From: Alcaligenaceae bacterium
Lineage (GTDB): Bacteria > Pseudomonadota > Gammaproteobacteria > Burkholderiales > Burkholderiaceae_B
Direction: 5' to 3'
Length of the DNA: 31,503 nucleotides
Assembly (NCBI GenBank): GCA_012511095.1
Contig: JAAZGT010000221.1
Location: 1 to 31,503 of the forward strand
Position numbers and translations under genes: made by a program. How positions within the stretch are numbered: position 1 is the stretch's first letter; each line of letters begins with the position of its first letter. Of this stretch, positions 15,031 to 23,314 are shown piece after piece. The notes beneath the pieces were generated by a model, which saw only the letters and a list, made by a program, of their open reading frames with translations, was not told the origin of the DNA and did no database searches.

Positions 15031-16410
15031 TTATTTTTTTGATTTATTTGCCCAATGTTCTCGGTCTAGTTTTCGCAAAAAAGCGAGCTTTTCTGAAATA
15101 CGTATTTCAAGCCCTCGCTCAACCGGCTGATACCAGTCTGGACGCCGCATGCCATCAGGCATATAACTTTCTCCAGCGGCATAGCCATGTGGCTCATCAT
15201 GAGCATAGCGATAGCTCTTGCCATAACCTAATTCTTTCATGAGCTTAGTTGGTGCATTACGCAAGTGCACTGGCACCGTCCTGCTTTTATCTTGTTTAAC
15301 AAACGCTTTAGCTCGGTTATAAGCCATATAAGCGGCATTACTTTTAGCTGCAACGGCCAAATAAATCACCGCCTCAGCTAAAGCTAACTCCCCCTCTGGG
15401 CTGCCTAAGCGCTCATAAGTTGCAGCCGCATCGTTTGCGATCTGTAAAGCACGTGGATCGGCTAAGCCAATATCCTCCCACGCCATGCGTACAATACGTC
15501 GCGATAAGTAGCTCGCATCGGCACCACCATCCATCATGCGGCAAAACCAATACAATGCGGCATCGGGGTCAGAACCACGAACTGACTTATGTAAAGCGCT
15601 GATTTGATCATAAAAAGCATCACCCCCCTTATCAAAGCGACGTAGGTTTTGAGGCAGGGATTGATCTAAGTAATTTGTATCAATCAACTGGACTCGGGCG
15701 TTTTCAGCGGATTCTAGCACCACTTCAACCACATTAATTAAACGACGCGCATCACCATCGGCCCAAGCGACGAGCTGCTCCGCAGCCTCATCATCAATAT
15801 CGATTTGAGTAATTCGCTCGCCCTCTGCCTCACCCTCTTCGGCAGCAAAAACTGCCAAACCTTTGTTATAAACGGCTAAAGCTCTAGTAAGCAATTCCTT
15901 TAAATCAGCCTCATCAATCGCCTCGAGCACATAGACTCGCGCTCTTGATAAGAGCGCTGAATTAACCTCAAAAGACGGATTTTCTGTGGTGGCACCAATA
16001 AAAGTGAAAAGACCACTTTCCACATAAGGCAAAAAAGCATCTTGCTGCGCCTTATTAAAACGGTGCACCTCATCAACAAAGAGAATGGTTTTACGTCCTT
16101 GGCTTTGAGCGATTTTCGCCTTATCGACCGCATCACGAATATCCTTGACACCACCGAGCACTGCAGAAATTGCAATAAATTGGGCATCAAAGGCATTAGC
16201 CATTAGGCGCGCTAAAGTCGTTTTGCCAACGCCAGGCGGTCCCCAAAAAACCATAGAATGTGGTCGCCCAGATTCAAAAGCGACACGCAGGGGTTTACCC
16301 GGTCCCAATAAATGTTGCTGCCCGACCACCTCATCTAAGGTTGTCGGGCGCATTTGCTCTGCCAAAGGAGCATGAATATTGGCGAATGCTTGACTTAATA
16401 AATCAGACAA
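15031..16410 (-). CDS. rarA: Replication-associated recombination protein A
   Basis: AAA+ ATPase (RarA/MgsA) that acts at stalled replication forks. The 459 residues show Walker A GPPGVGKTT (57-65), Walker B in LFVDEVHRFNKAQQD, sensor GATTENPSFEVN and the typical C-terminal YMPDGMRRPDWYQP region. The start codon is TTG at 16410: the N-terminus MSDLLSQAFANIHAPLAEQMRP aligns with the MSNLS...PLAARMRP start of E. coli RarA, and the only other candidate (ATG at 16353) would drop that part. GTGAGA lies about 10 nt upstream. The gene follows lolA by 19 bp on the same strand. Order ftsK-lolA-rarA is conserved in many proteobacteria; serS, which often follows, is not here. Confidence 0.95.
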   Translation of the reverse strand: MSDLLSQAFANIHAPLAEQMRPTTLDEVVGQQHLLGPGKPLRVAFESGRPHSMVFWGPPGVGKTTLARLMANAFDAQFIAISAVLGGVKDIRDAVDKAKIAQSQGRKTILFVDEVHRFNKAQQDAFLPYVESGLFTFIGATTENPSFEVNSALLSRARVYVLEAIDEADLKELLTRALAVYNKGLAVFAAEEGEAEGERITQIDIDDEAAEQLVAWADGDARRLINVVEVVLESAENARVQLIDTNYLDQSLPQNLRRFDKGGDAFYDQISALHKSVRGSDPDAALYWFCRMMDGGADASYLSRRIVRMAWEDIGLADPRALQIANDAAATYERLGSPEGELALAEAVIYLAVAAKSNAAYMAYNRAKAFVKQDKSRTVPVHLRNAPTKLMKELGYGKSYRYAHDEPHGYAAGESYMPDGMRRPDWYQPVERGLEIRISEKLAFLRKLDREHWANKSKK

Positions 16411-16429
16411 AGCGTGGGTCTCACATTAA

Positions 16430-17158
16430 TTACATATTAACGACGTCCACACCAGCAGGCGCTTTAAAATTGAACTCACTAGCTGGAATGCGGGCGTTAG
16501 ATTTAAAGTTTCTTAGCTTGATAGTCGTAGTTTGACCAAAAGAATCTCGAATTCTGAGCTCCGCTGGTAAGTTATTGGCAAAAGCAATATCCATATAACT
16601 CATCCCTTGATCTGCCACTTTAGGTGTTGCTCTTAACCACACCATACCATCACGCTCAGGTAAGACCTCAACACTAAAGTTAAGATCCAAATTATCATTA
16701 CCAAATAAAATCGACGCTGGTGAGGCTCCTACTGAGTCCTTAACATTGCGCACGGTAACCTGAGCTAAATCTGGGTCATATTGATAAACACGCTGACCAT
16801 CAGAAACCACCTTTTGCTCATAGGGTTTACTCACATTCCAAACAAATTTTCCTGGACGTTCAAAACTAAAGGTACCAGATTGGGTGCTTTGCCCCTTATC
16901 ACCAGTACGCTGTTGAGCAAATTGCCCTGTCGCAGATTTAATGTTTTTCACAAAATCGCGCAATTGCTGGGTAGCATCCGTTTTGGTCGTGTTTTTGACG
17001 TCAGGAATTTTTGTAAATTGAATATTGCCGATATCCGCAGGCATCCCTGCTTCGCCTTGGAAGGCATCAGGGCTTACCGTAAATTGGGCCATTGCAGCCG
17101 TACTACCAAGTGATAAAGCGACCGCAAGGGATACGCCTAGCTTTTTGAATTTTTTCAT
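16430..17158 (-). CDS. lolA: Outer-membrane lipoprotein carrier protein LolA
   Basis: Periplasmic chaperone that carries lipoproteins from LolCDE to LolB. With the start at 17158 (242 aa), residues 1-24 form a signal peptide (MKKFKKLG, hydrophobic core, AMA before the cut). The LolA domain starts near residue 62: LRDFVKNIKSATGQFAQQR, then GTFSFERPGKFVWNVSKPYEQKVVSDGQRVYQYDPDL, hallmarks of the family. Between the signal and the domain lie about 37 extra residues (25-61) not usual in LolA. Four more codons (ATG at 17170) are open upstream; neither start has a strong Shine-Dalgarno, and MKK is the better signal-peptide start. It lies 116 bp after ftsK on the same strand. Its clients may include the three lipoproteins encoded at 12.9-14.9 kb. 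Confidence 0.93.
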   Translation of the reverse strand: MKKFKKLGVSLAVALSLGSTAAMAQFTVSPDAFQGEAGMPADIGNIQFTKIPDVKNTTKTDATQQLRDFVKNIKSATGQFAQQRTGDKGQSTQSGTFSFERPGKFVWNVSKPYEQKVVSDGQRVYQYDPDLAQVTVRNVKDSVGASPASILFGNDNLDLNFSVEVLPERDGMVWLRATPKVADQGMSYMDIAFANNLPAELRIRDSFGQTTTIKLRNFKSNARIPASEFNFKAPAGVDVVNM

Positions 17159-17286
17159 TTTAAAACCCATTTATTGACGGTTAAACATAGCTATTTTTAG
17201 CAGGATTGCACGCTTTAAAGTTGAACGATTAGTAACTAAGCGTAAAACTAATTTCAATCACAAAAGTAGTGAGTTTATCGACTTAA

Positions 17287-19692
17287 CTAAGCCTCAGCCT
17301 CTTCTTCGGCCCCTGTATTGCTTGGTACTAATATTTCACGGCTATTATTTGAGGCCATAGGTGAAACAATACCTGCATGCTCCATCTGCTCCAATAAACG
17401 CGCTGCTCGGTTGTAACCAATACGCAATTGTCGTTGCACCGATGAAATAGAGGCACGACGTGTACGCAATACAATGTCTACTGCTTGATCATATAACGGA
17501 TCAGCTTCAGTATCAGCAAAACCCGTAACACTACTTAAGCCATCACCAGTTTCACCTACCGCACCCTCAAGTACAGCATCAACATAATCTGGCTCACCGC
17601 CTTGCTCTTTAAGATAATTAACCACACGATGCACCTCATCATCTGAGACGAAAGCGCCATGGACACGTTGTGGTAGACCTGAGCCAGGTGGCATATAAAG
17701 CATATCACCTAGACCTAATAGAGACTCAGCACCCATCTGATCCAAAATAGTACGAGAATCAACCTTAGAGGATACTTGGAAAGCAATACGGGTCGGGATG
17801 TTCGCTTTAATTAAACCTGTGATCACATCAACACTCGGTCGCTGCGTCGCAAGCACTAAGTGAATACCTGCTGCACGTGCTTTTTGTGCTAAACGTGCAA
17901 TCAGCTCCTCCACCTTTTTACCTTGAACCATCATCAAGTCGGATAACTCATCAATGATCACCACAATCATCGGTAGTTTTTTCAATGGTTCTGGTGAGTC
18001 TGGTGTTAAGCTAAATGGATCGTCAATGGTCTCGCCACGTGCCTCAGCCTCTCGAATTTTAGCGTTAAATCCGGCAATGTTGCGCACCCCCATTTTGCTC
18101 ATTAACTTATAGCGTTTTTCCATTTCGCCAACACACCAATTAAGGGCATTAGCGGCTTGGCGCATATCAGTTACTACTGGGCATAAGAGATGACCAATAC
18201 CCTCATAAACACTCATTTCGAGCATTTTAGGGTCAATTAAAATCATACGAACTTCAGAAGGATCTGCCTTGTAAATTAACGACATAATCATGGCGTTAAT
18301 ACCAACTGACTTACCAGAACCCGTCGTACCCGCAACTAATAAGTGTGGCATTTTAGCCAGATCGGCTACCACAGGATTACCTGCAATATCCTTACCTAAG
18401 ACCACGGTTAATAATGATTTACTTTTTTCAAAAACTTGAGAGCCAATAATCTCAGAAATATGCACGGTTTGGCGACGCGGGTTGGGTAATTCAATACCCA
18501 TCAGATTTTTACCTGGAATGGTTTCAACCACACGCAAACGCACAAGGCTTAAGGCACGCGCAAGATCTTTGCTAAGGTTAACAATTTGAACGCCTTTAAC
18601 GCCCGAAGCTGGTTCAATCTCGTAACGCGTAATCACTGGGCCAGCCTGAGCAGCCACCACTTCAACTTGTACATTAAAGTCGCTGAGCTTTTTCTCGATT
18701 AGACGCGAGTTGTACTCGATGGTGTCCTCACCAACCGGCTCAACAAAGTCTGGAGCAGGATCGAGTAGCTCTAAACCAGGCAAGTCTCCAGAAGCTTTGT
18801 AAGAGCTCCCTTTACGCTCAACCTTAGCTTCAGCAGTAAATAATTTAGCCTGCTTTGCTTCGACCGCTTTTTCAGAAACAGGGAATGCCTTAATTGCTGG
18901 TTCTATTTTTAAAGGACGATCAGAAGGTGGCAATTGCTCTTTGTGAGCGGTGATTTGCTCATCCATTTCTTCTTGGGCAGCCTCACCAATACGGCGATCA
19001 AGACGCTCTGCGCGTAGCCTATCAACCTTAGTAAACAAACCAGTAATTGCACTACCTAAACGCTCAGACAGGCTTAGCCAAGAAAAGTTAAAAAACATGC
19101 TAAAGCCAAAGACCAACATGCCGAACATAGCAAACATGGCAGGTGTTGCGCCGATATAGCGCTCTAGCAAGCCAGAAAAGAGTTGCCCTAAAACACCACC
19201 TGCTTGACCGGGTAATTGTTGACCTATTAGTTGTAACTGAGTACTCTCTAAGCCCATTGAGCCCAATATCAGTAAAATAAAGCCCACCGGAACTTGCCAT
19301 TTAATACTAGGCAATACAGTTTCAGGGTCTAATTTAGCAAAACGGCTCATCAATGTTTTGTAGCCTACATAAAGGCGTTGCAAACACAGCACGACCAACC
19401 ACCAAGCTGAGAACCCAATGAGATAGAGCAAAATACTAGAAAAATAAGCACCAAAGGCACCAAAGGCATTTTGAATTTCGTCACTACCCGAGGTGCTAAC
19501 CCAACCCGGATCGGTGGCATGCCATGTAAATAACATCACTGCCAAAGACACGGCAGCGATCAAATAAAGCACCCAACTCGCCTCACGTAATAAGATCATG
19601 AGACGCGAGTTCATTAGTACTTGATCAGGTGATCGCAGGCGGACATTTCGCCTACCGCGACCAGATAAAGGGGATTTAGAAGTTTTAGCCAT
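17287..19692 (-). CDS. ftsK: DNA translocase FtsK
   Basis: Septal DNA pump that clears and aligns chromosome ends and helps division. The 801-aa protein has N-terminal membrane helices (about 39-57, 85-105, 133-150, 185-205), a linker to about 320, and the motor domain with Walker A GTTGSGKS (455-462) and Walker B LIDPKMLEMS (Asp487). A gamma domain (about 738-787, AVDIVLRTRRASISSVQRQL) reads KOPS-type sites. The linker is short compared with E. coli FtsK (1329 aa) but usual for betaproteobacteria. The start ATG lies 8 nt after a TATAAT on the minus strand and has no Shine-Dalgarno; an in-frame ATG at 19614 is an alternative. Divergent from trxB. Confidence 0.96.
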   Translation of the reverse strand: MAKTSKSPLSGRGRRNVRLRSPDQVLMNSRLMILLREASWVLYLIAAVSLAVMLFTWHATDPGWVSTSGSDEIQNAFGAFGAYFSSILLYLIGFSAWWLVVLCLQRLYVGYKTLMSRFAKLDPETVLPSIKWQVPVGFILLILGSMGLESTQLQLIGQQLPGQAGGVLGQLFSGLLERYIGATPAMFAMFGMLVFGFSMFFNFSWLSLSERLGSAITGLFTKVDRLRAERLDRRIGEAAQEEMDEQITAHKEQLPPSDRPLKIEPAIKAFPVSEKAVEAKQAKLFTAEAKVERKGSSYKASGDLPGLELLDPAPDFVEPVGEDTIEYNSRLIEKKLSDFNVQVEVVAAQAGPVITRYEIEPASGVKGVQIVNLSKDLARALSLVRLRVVETIPGKNLMGIELPNPRRQTVHISEIIGSQVFEKSKSLLTVVLGKDIAGNPVVADLAKMPHLLVAGTTGSGKSVGINAMIMSLIYKADPSEVRMILIDPKMLEMSVYEGIGHLLCPVVTDMRQAANALNWCVGEMEKRYKLMSKMGVRNIAGFNAKIREAEARGETIDDPFSLTPDSPEPLKKLPMIVVIIDELSDLMMVQGKKVEELIARLAQKARAAGIHLVLATQRPSVDVITGLIKANIPTRIAFQVSSKVDSRTILDQMGAESLLGLGDMLYMPPGSGLPQRVHGAFVSDDEVHRVVNYLKEQGGEPDYVDAVLEGAVGETGDGLSSVTGFADTEADPLYDQAVDIVLRTRRASISSVQRQLRIGYNRAARLLEQMEHAGIVSPMASNNSREILVPSNTGAEEEAEA

Positions 19693-19700
19693 AGCCGTAT

Positions 19701-19706
19701 ATTATA
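19701..19706 (-). promoter_or_regulatory. -10 box directly upstream of ftsK
   Basis: On the minus strand TATAAT lies 8 nt before the ftsK ATG at 19692. No clear -35 is visible 16-18 bp upstream. If used, transcription would start 1-3 nt before the ATG, giving a nearly leaderless message. The whole ftsK-trxB gap is 60 bp and must hold both promoters. Confidence 0.4.
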
Positions 19707-19752
19707 ATTGGACTTATACTAATTTTTTAAAAAATCAATTTTAGCGATATTA

Positions 19753-20718
19753 ATGATGAAAAGTGATAACCACGCAAAAGTAATTATCTTAGGCTCAGGC
19801 CCAGCAGGCTACACTGCTGCCATTTATGCTGCCAGAGCCAACTTAGAGCCTATGCTCATTACAGGCCACGCCCAAGGCGGTCAATTGATGACTACGACTG
19901 ATGTAGACAACTGGCCAGCCGATTGGGAGGGTGTTACCGGACCTGAGCTTATGAGTCGCTTCCTTAAGCACGCTGAGCGCTTTAATACTAACATTGTATT
20001 TGACCAAATTGATCGTGTTGATCTTTCTGAGCGCCCATATAAGTTGTACTCTAACATGGGTAATGAATACAGTTGCGATAGCTTGATTATTTCAACCGGC
20101 GCTTCAGCAAAATATCTTGGCCTTGAAAGCGAGCAAGCTTATTTGGGTCAAGGCGTATCTGCTTGCGCAACTTGCGATGGTTTCTTTTATCGTGATCAAG
20201 ACGTCATTGTAGTTGGTGGTGGTAACACAGCAGTCGAAGAGGCTCTTTACCTATCAAACATTTGTGCTAATGTGACCTTAGTACATCGTCGCGATCAATT
20301 CCGTGCTGAGCCTATTCTAGTCGACAAGTTAATGGATAAAGTTGAAAATGGCAATATCAAATTAGAACTTTTCCAAACCCTAGAAGAGGTTCTGGGTAAC
20401 CCAAATGATGGTGTTACTGGAGCACTTCTTAAAAACACTCAAAGTGGTGAAACTAAGGAATTAACTGTTAATGGTGTATTTATCTCCATTGGTCACCACC
20501 CTAATACCGACATTTTTGAAGGTCAGTTAGATATGGACGGCGGTTTTATTATTACTAAAACCAATCCACAGTTCTTAACCATGACGTCGATTCCTGGTGT
20601 TTTTGCAGCAGGTGACGTCGCGGATAATATTTATAGACAAGCAGTAACAAGTGCGGGCACAGGCTGCATGGCCGCTCTAGACGCCCAGCGTTGGTTGGAT
20701 ACAGAAGGTGAAAAATAA
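19753..20718 (+). CDS. trxB: Thioredoxin reductase
   Basis: Cytosolic flavoenzyme that reduces thioredoxin with NADPH. The 321-aa chain has the FAD motif GSGPAG (14-19), the redox pair CATC (Cys138, Cys141) followed by DGFF, the NADPH motif GGGNTA (155-160) and HRRDQFR, which binds the NADPH phosphate, and the C-terminal FAD motif GVFAAGDVAD. Length and cysteine positions match E. coli TrxB (Cys135/138). Two ATGs in a row (19753, 19756) could start it; no strong Shine-Dalgarno separates them. It is divergent from ftsK with a 60-bp gap and overlaps the downstream smr gene by 11 bp. Confidence 0.97.
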   Translation: MMKSDNHAKVIILGSGPAGYTAAIYAARANLEPMLITGHAQGGQLMTTTDVDNWPADWEGVTGPELMSRFLKHAERFNTNIVFDQIDRVDLSERPYKLYSNMGNEYSCDSLIISTGASAKYLGLESEQAYLGQGVSACATCDGFFYRDQDVIVVGGGNTAVEEALYLSNICANVTLVHRRDQFRAEPILVDKLMDKVENGNIKLELFQTLEEVLGNPNDGVTGALLKNTQSGETKELTVNGVFISIGHHPNTDIFEGQLDMDGGFIITKTNPQFLTMTSIPGVFAAGDVADNIYRQAVTSAGTGCMAALDAQRWLDTEGEK

Positions 20719-21442
20719 TCTAAAAGGCTCTTTGCAGGATCTTAAAAAGCTGAGCAGGCAACTCTCCAAAGAGCGTGAACAGCAGAAAAAAGCAGCCGCA
20801 GCGGCTAAGAAAAAGCAACAACGTCGTGAGATGTTAGTGACTGACGAGGACCGTAAAATCTTCCTCGCCTCGATTCGCGGCACCAAGCCTCTTGCCGATA
20901 CTAATCGGATTGAGGCTAGTGCACCAAAAAGCACTGCTCGCGAAGCTGAGTTTTTCAAACAAAAACGAGCTCAAGCTGAGGGCAAGGAAATCTTAGCCCT
21001 TAGTCGTCGCCGTAGTGTAGCTGTGGTTGACAGTACCTTGCCTGCACATGCACAAGCTGCTACTAAGACCACAAGCTCTCGCCCTAACAAATCAATTGCT
21101 TTATTAGATGAGGGTGTGTTTTTACGTCATGCCGATGGTGCGGATGTCCTTAAAAAATTACAACGCGGTCAATGGCCAGTTGAGGCTAGCTTAGATTTAC
21201 ATGGTTCTAATCTAGAAGAAGCCACAGAGCGTTTTGACCGTTTTATGCTCACTTGCATTGAGCATAAAGTACGTTGCGTGTGTGTGATACACGGTCAAGG
21301 TTATGGCTCTAAAGACAATAAACCGGTACTAAAAGATGCAGTACGTAGTTGGTTACGTGATTTGCCAGAAGTCACCGCATATATCCCTGCACCTGAAAAC
21401 ATAGGTGGTGCTGGTGCAGTGCTTGTACTATTGAAAAAGTAA
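20708..21442 (+). CDS. Smr-domain protein (small MutS-related)
   Basis: A 244-aa protein with a C-terminal Smr domain (about 157-244): LDLHG (162-166), VIHGQGYGS (193-201) and the final GGAGAVLVLL. Such domains have nuclease activity in some proteins. The N-terminal half is a Lys/Arg/Ala/Gln-rich, probably coiled helix (1-45) followed by a charged, low-complexity stretch. The start is GTG at 20708, inside the last codons of trxB (11-bp overlap), with GGA 8 nt upstream; the next in-frame ATG would be residue 42. Translation is probably coupled to trxB. The pair is common in Burkholderiales. A strong terminator follows. DNA or RNA substrate unknown. Confidence 0.85.
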   Translation: MKNNLKGSLQDLKKLSRQLSKEREQQKKAAAAAKKKQQRREMLVTDEDRKIFLASIRGTKPLADTNRIEASAPKSTAREAEFFKQKRAQAEGKEILALSRRRSVAVVDSTLPAHAQAATKTTSSRPNKSIALLDEGVFLRHADGADVLKKLQRGQWPVEASLDLHGSNLEEATERFDRFMLTCIEHKVRCVCVIHGQGYGSKDNKPVLKDAVRSWLRDLPEVTAYIPAPENIGGAGAVLVLLKK

Positions 21443-21454
21443 CTACAAAAAGTA

Positions 21455-21485
21455 AAAGGCGGATTCCTAAGAATCCGCCTTTAAT
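21455..21485 (+). terminator. Rho-independent terminator after smr
   Basis: AAAGGCGGATTC (21455-21466) pairs perfectly over 12 bp with GAATCCGCCTTT (21471-21482) across a 4-nt loop. T-rich sequence (TTTCTTTTTATTTT) follows on the plus strand after a few bases. Confidence 0.85.
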
Positions 21486-21736
21486 TTCTTTTTATTTTAC
21501 CGTGCTACAAACTTCACTTGAAGTTGTCTCGTACTTCTTGTAATTTAAAAATCTGGCAGCACAGACCCAAAATACTCCGTTTGGGATTTCTGCTCATGCA
21601 GAGCGCGTCTCCTCACCTGCATGTATGTAACTATACGTTATATATTTCATTAATGCATCTAGGGAAAGCACTAATTTTTGCTTAAAAACGATAATGCAAC
21701 GCTAAAAGTTTGTTTTAGATCAAGCTTATATCTTAG

Positions 21737-21785
21737 TTTTCATATCTTTCCGATGCGTGTACACTAGTTGGTAATAAATTTATTA
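21737..21785 (+). promoter_or_regulatory. Putative fumC promoter with palindrome at the start site
   Basis: TTTTCA (21737-21742) and TACACT (21760-21765) are 17 bp apart, each 4/6 to the consensus. The perfect 14-bp palindrome TAATAAATTTATTA (21772-21785) falls where transcription would begin, a usual operator position. Both assignments are by eye and tentative. Confidence 0.35.
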
Positions 21786-21826
21786 TCACCCTGGATAATA
21801 TTGAACTCTTAATGGAGATCTTAGAT

Positions 21827-23215
21827 ATGAGAATTGAAACTGATTCGATGGGTAAAATTGAGGTTCCTGCTGATAAATATTGGGGCGCGCAAACTCAGCG
21901 CTCAATTCAAAACTTCCCTATCGGCGTTGAACGCTTCAAATGGGGTCGTAGCATGATTCGTTCCCTAGGTATTTTAAAAAAGTCCGCTGCTATCGCTAAT
22001 GGCGACTTAGGTGAAATTGATACGGATATTGCTAGATTTATTGCACAAGCTGCTGATGAGGTGATTGATGGTAAATTAGACCAACACTTCCCACTAGTGG
22101 TATTCCAAACAGGTTCTGGCACCCAATCCAATATGAACTCCAATGAGGTGATTTCAAACCGCGCGATTGAATTAGCTGGTGGCACCAAAGGTTCTAAAAC
22201 ACCAGTACACCCTAATGACCATGTAAACCGAGGCCAGTCTTCTAATGACACCTTCCCTACAGCGATGTATATCGCTACGGTATTAGATTTACATGAGAAA
22301 CTATTCCCAGCGATTAAAACGTTGCGCAATACTTTACACACTAAAGCCGAGTCTTTTAAAGATATTGTTAAAACTGGCCGCACTCACTTACAAGATGCGA
22401 CACCTGTGACCTTAGGCCAAGAGATTTCTAGTTGGGTTGCACAAATTGATTATGGCGTTGATTCGCTCGAACGTAATATGCAAGGGCTATATGATTTAGC
22501 CATTGGCGGTACAGCAGTTGGTACAGGCTTAAACGCACACCCACAATTTGGTGATCGTTGTGCAGCTGAAATTGCTAAGGCAACGGGTTATCCATTTCGT
22601 AGCGCTGAAAACAAATTCCTCGCCTTATCGGCCCATGATGCCTTAACCTCTACCTCTGCTGCCCTACGTACACTTGCCACAGGATTGATGAAAATGGCCA
22701 ATGATGTGCGCTGGTTAGCCAGTGGTCCACGTTGTGGTATTGGTGAGATTTCCATTCCAGAAAACGAGCCGGGCTCATCGATTATGCCAGGTAAAGTGAA
22801 TCCAACACAGGCTGAAGCCTTAACCATGGTTTGCGTTCAAGTCTTTGGTAATGACACCGCAGTGGCCTTTGCAAATAGCCAAGGTAACTTCCAATTAAAC
22901 GTTTATAAACCAGTCATGGTGCATAATGTACTTGAAAGTATTCAATTGTTAAGTGACTCGATTTTGGCTTTTAATGATCACTGTGCGGTAGGTATTGAGC
23001 CTGAATTAGAGAAAATCAAAGAAAATCTTGATAAAAACCTGATGCTTGTAACCGCTTTAAATAAGCATATTGGTTACGACAAGGCTGCTGAGATTGCTAA
23101 AAAGGCGCATCAAGAAAAACTCAGCTTGCGTGAGTCTGCATTGGCCCTAGGCTATTTAACGAACGAGGATTTTGATAAATACATTGTGCCCATTGATATG
23201 ACACACAATAGCTAA
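21827..23215 (+). CDS. fumC: Fumarate hydratase class II
   Basis: Iron-independent fumarase that interconverts fumarate and malate; a homotetramer in the cytosol. With the start at 21827 (462 aa) the catalytic His187 lies in TGRTHLQDATP, and the signature GSSIMPGKVN (316-325) carries the catalytic Ser. FQTGSGTQSNMNSNEV and HPNDHVNRGQSSND are further family motifs. An ATG five codons upstream is in frame, but the GGAG that would serve as Shine-Dalgarno lies within those codons, 9 nt before 21827, so the later start is preferred. Single gene between terminators, so it is transcribed alone. Malate it makes feeds the two malic enzymes in this window. Confidence 0.97.
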   Translation: MRIETDSMGKIEVPADKYWGAQTQRSIQNFPIGVERFKWGRSMIRSLGILKKSAAIANGDLGEIDTDIARFIAQAADEVIDGKLDQHFPLVVFQTGSGTQSNMNSNEVISNRAIELAGGTKGSKTPVHPNDHVNRGQSSNDTFPTAMYIATVLDLHEKLFPAIKTLRNTLHTKAESFKDIVKTGRTHLQDATPVTLGQEISSWVAQIDYGVDSLERNMQGLYDLAIGGTAVGTGLNAHPQFGDRCAAEIAKATGYPFRSAENKFLALSAHDALTSTSAALRTLATGLMKMANDVRWLASGPRCGIGEISIPENEPGSSIMPGKVNPTQAEALTMVCVQVFGNDTAVAFANSQGNFQLNVYKPVMVHNVLESIQLLSDSILAFNDHCAVGIEPELEKIKENLDKNLMLVTALNKHIGYDKAAEIAKKAHQEKLSLRESALALGYLTNEDFDKYIVPIDMTHNS

Positions 23216-23222
23216 AACCAGC

Positions 23223-23260
23223 AGAGCCTGATAATCCACAAAGACTATCAGGCTCTTATT
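23223..23260 (+). terminator. Rho-independent terminator after fumC
   Basis: AGAGCCTGATA (23223-23233) pairs perfectly over 11 bp with TATCAGGCTCT (23246-23256) around a 12-nt loop and is followed by TATTATA. The T-run is short, so it may be only moderately efficient. It lies between the convergent fumC and pgk genes. Confidence 0.65.
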
Positions 23261-23314
23261 ATATAAAGACAAAGTGCGGCAATCAGCATACCGCTCCTTA
23301 TTGACAGCTATAAA

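Larger units (their letters stand above)
21443..21826. promoter_or_regulatory. Gene-free, inverted-repeat-rich stretch upstream of fumC
   Basis: Besides the smr terminator, this 384-bp stretch holds no ORF but several inverted repeats. They are AACTTCA/TGAAGTT (21510-21525), GTGCT/AGCAC (21502-21562), CCCAAA/TTTGGG (21566-21585, 8-nt loop) and CATGCAG/CTGCATG (21595-21623, 15-nt loop). The third is flanked by AGCA and TGCT, which lengthen its stem. The rest, 21624-21736, is AT-rich and plain. Nothing identifies a known riboswitch or small RNA, but the density of pairing is higher than in the other gaps. Confidence 0.45.

Noticed and set aside
17287..19692. FtsK possibly truncated because it is much shorter than E. 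coli FtsK
   Set aside because: Membrane part, motor and gamma domain are all present; only the variable linker is short, which is usual in this group.
21907..22383. 158-residue minus-strand frame inside fumC
   Set aside because: Antisense to the conserved fumC core; the length comes from the codon bias of the real gene.
23271..23280. AAGTGCGGC, close to the Pasteurellaceae DNA-uptake word AAGTGCGGT
   Set aside because: I noticed it only once and it differs at the last base; an uptake signal would occur many times in 31 kb.
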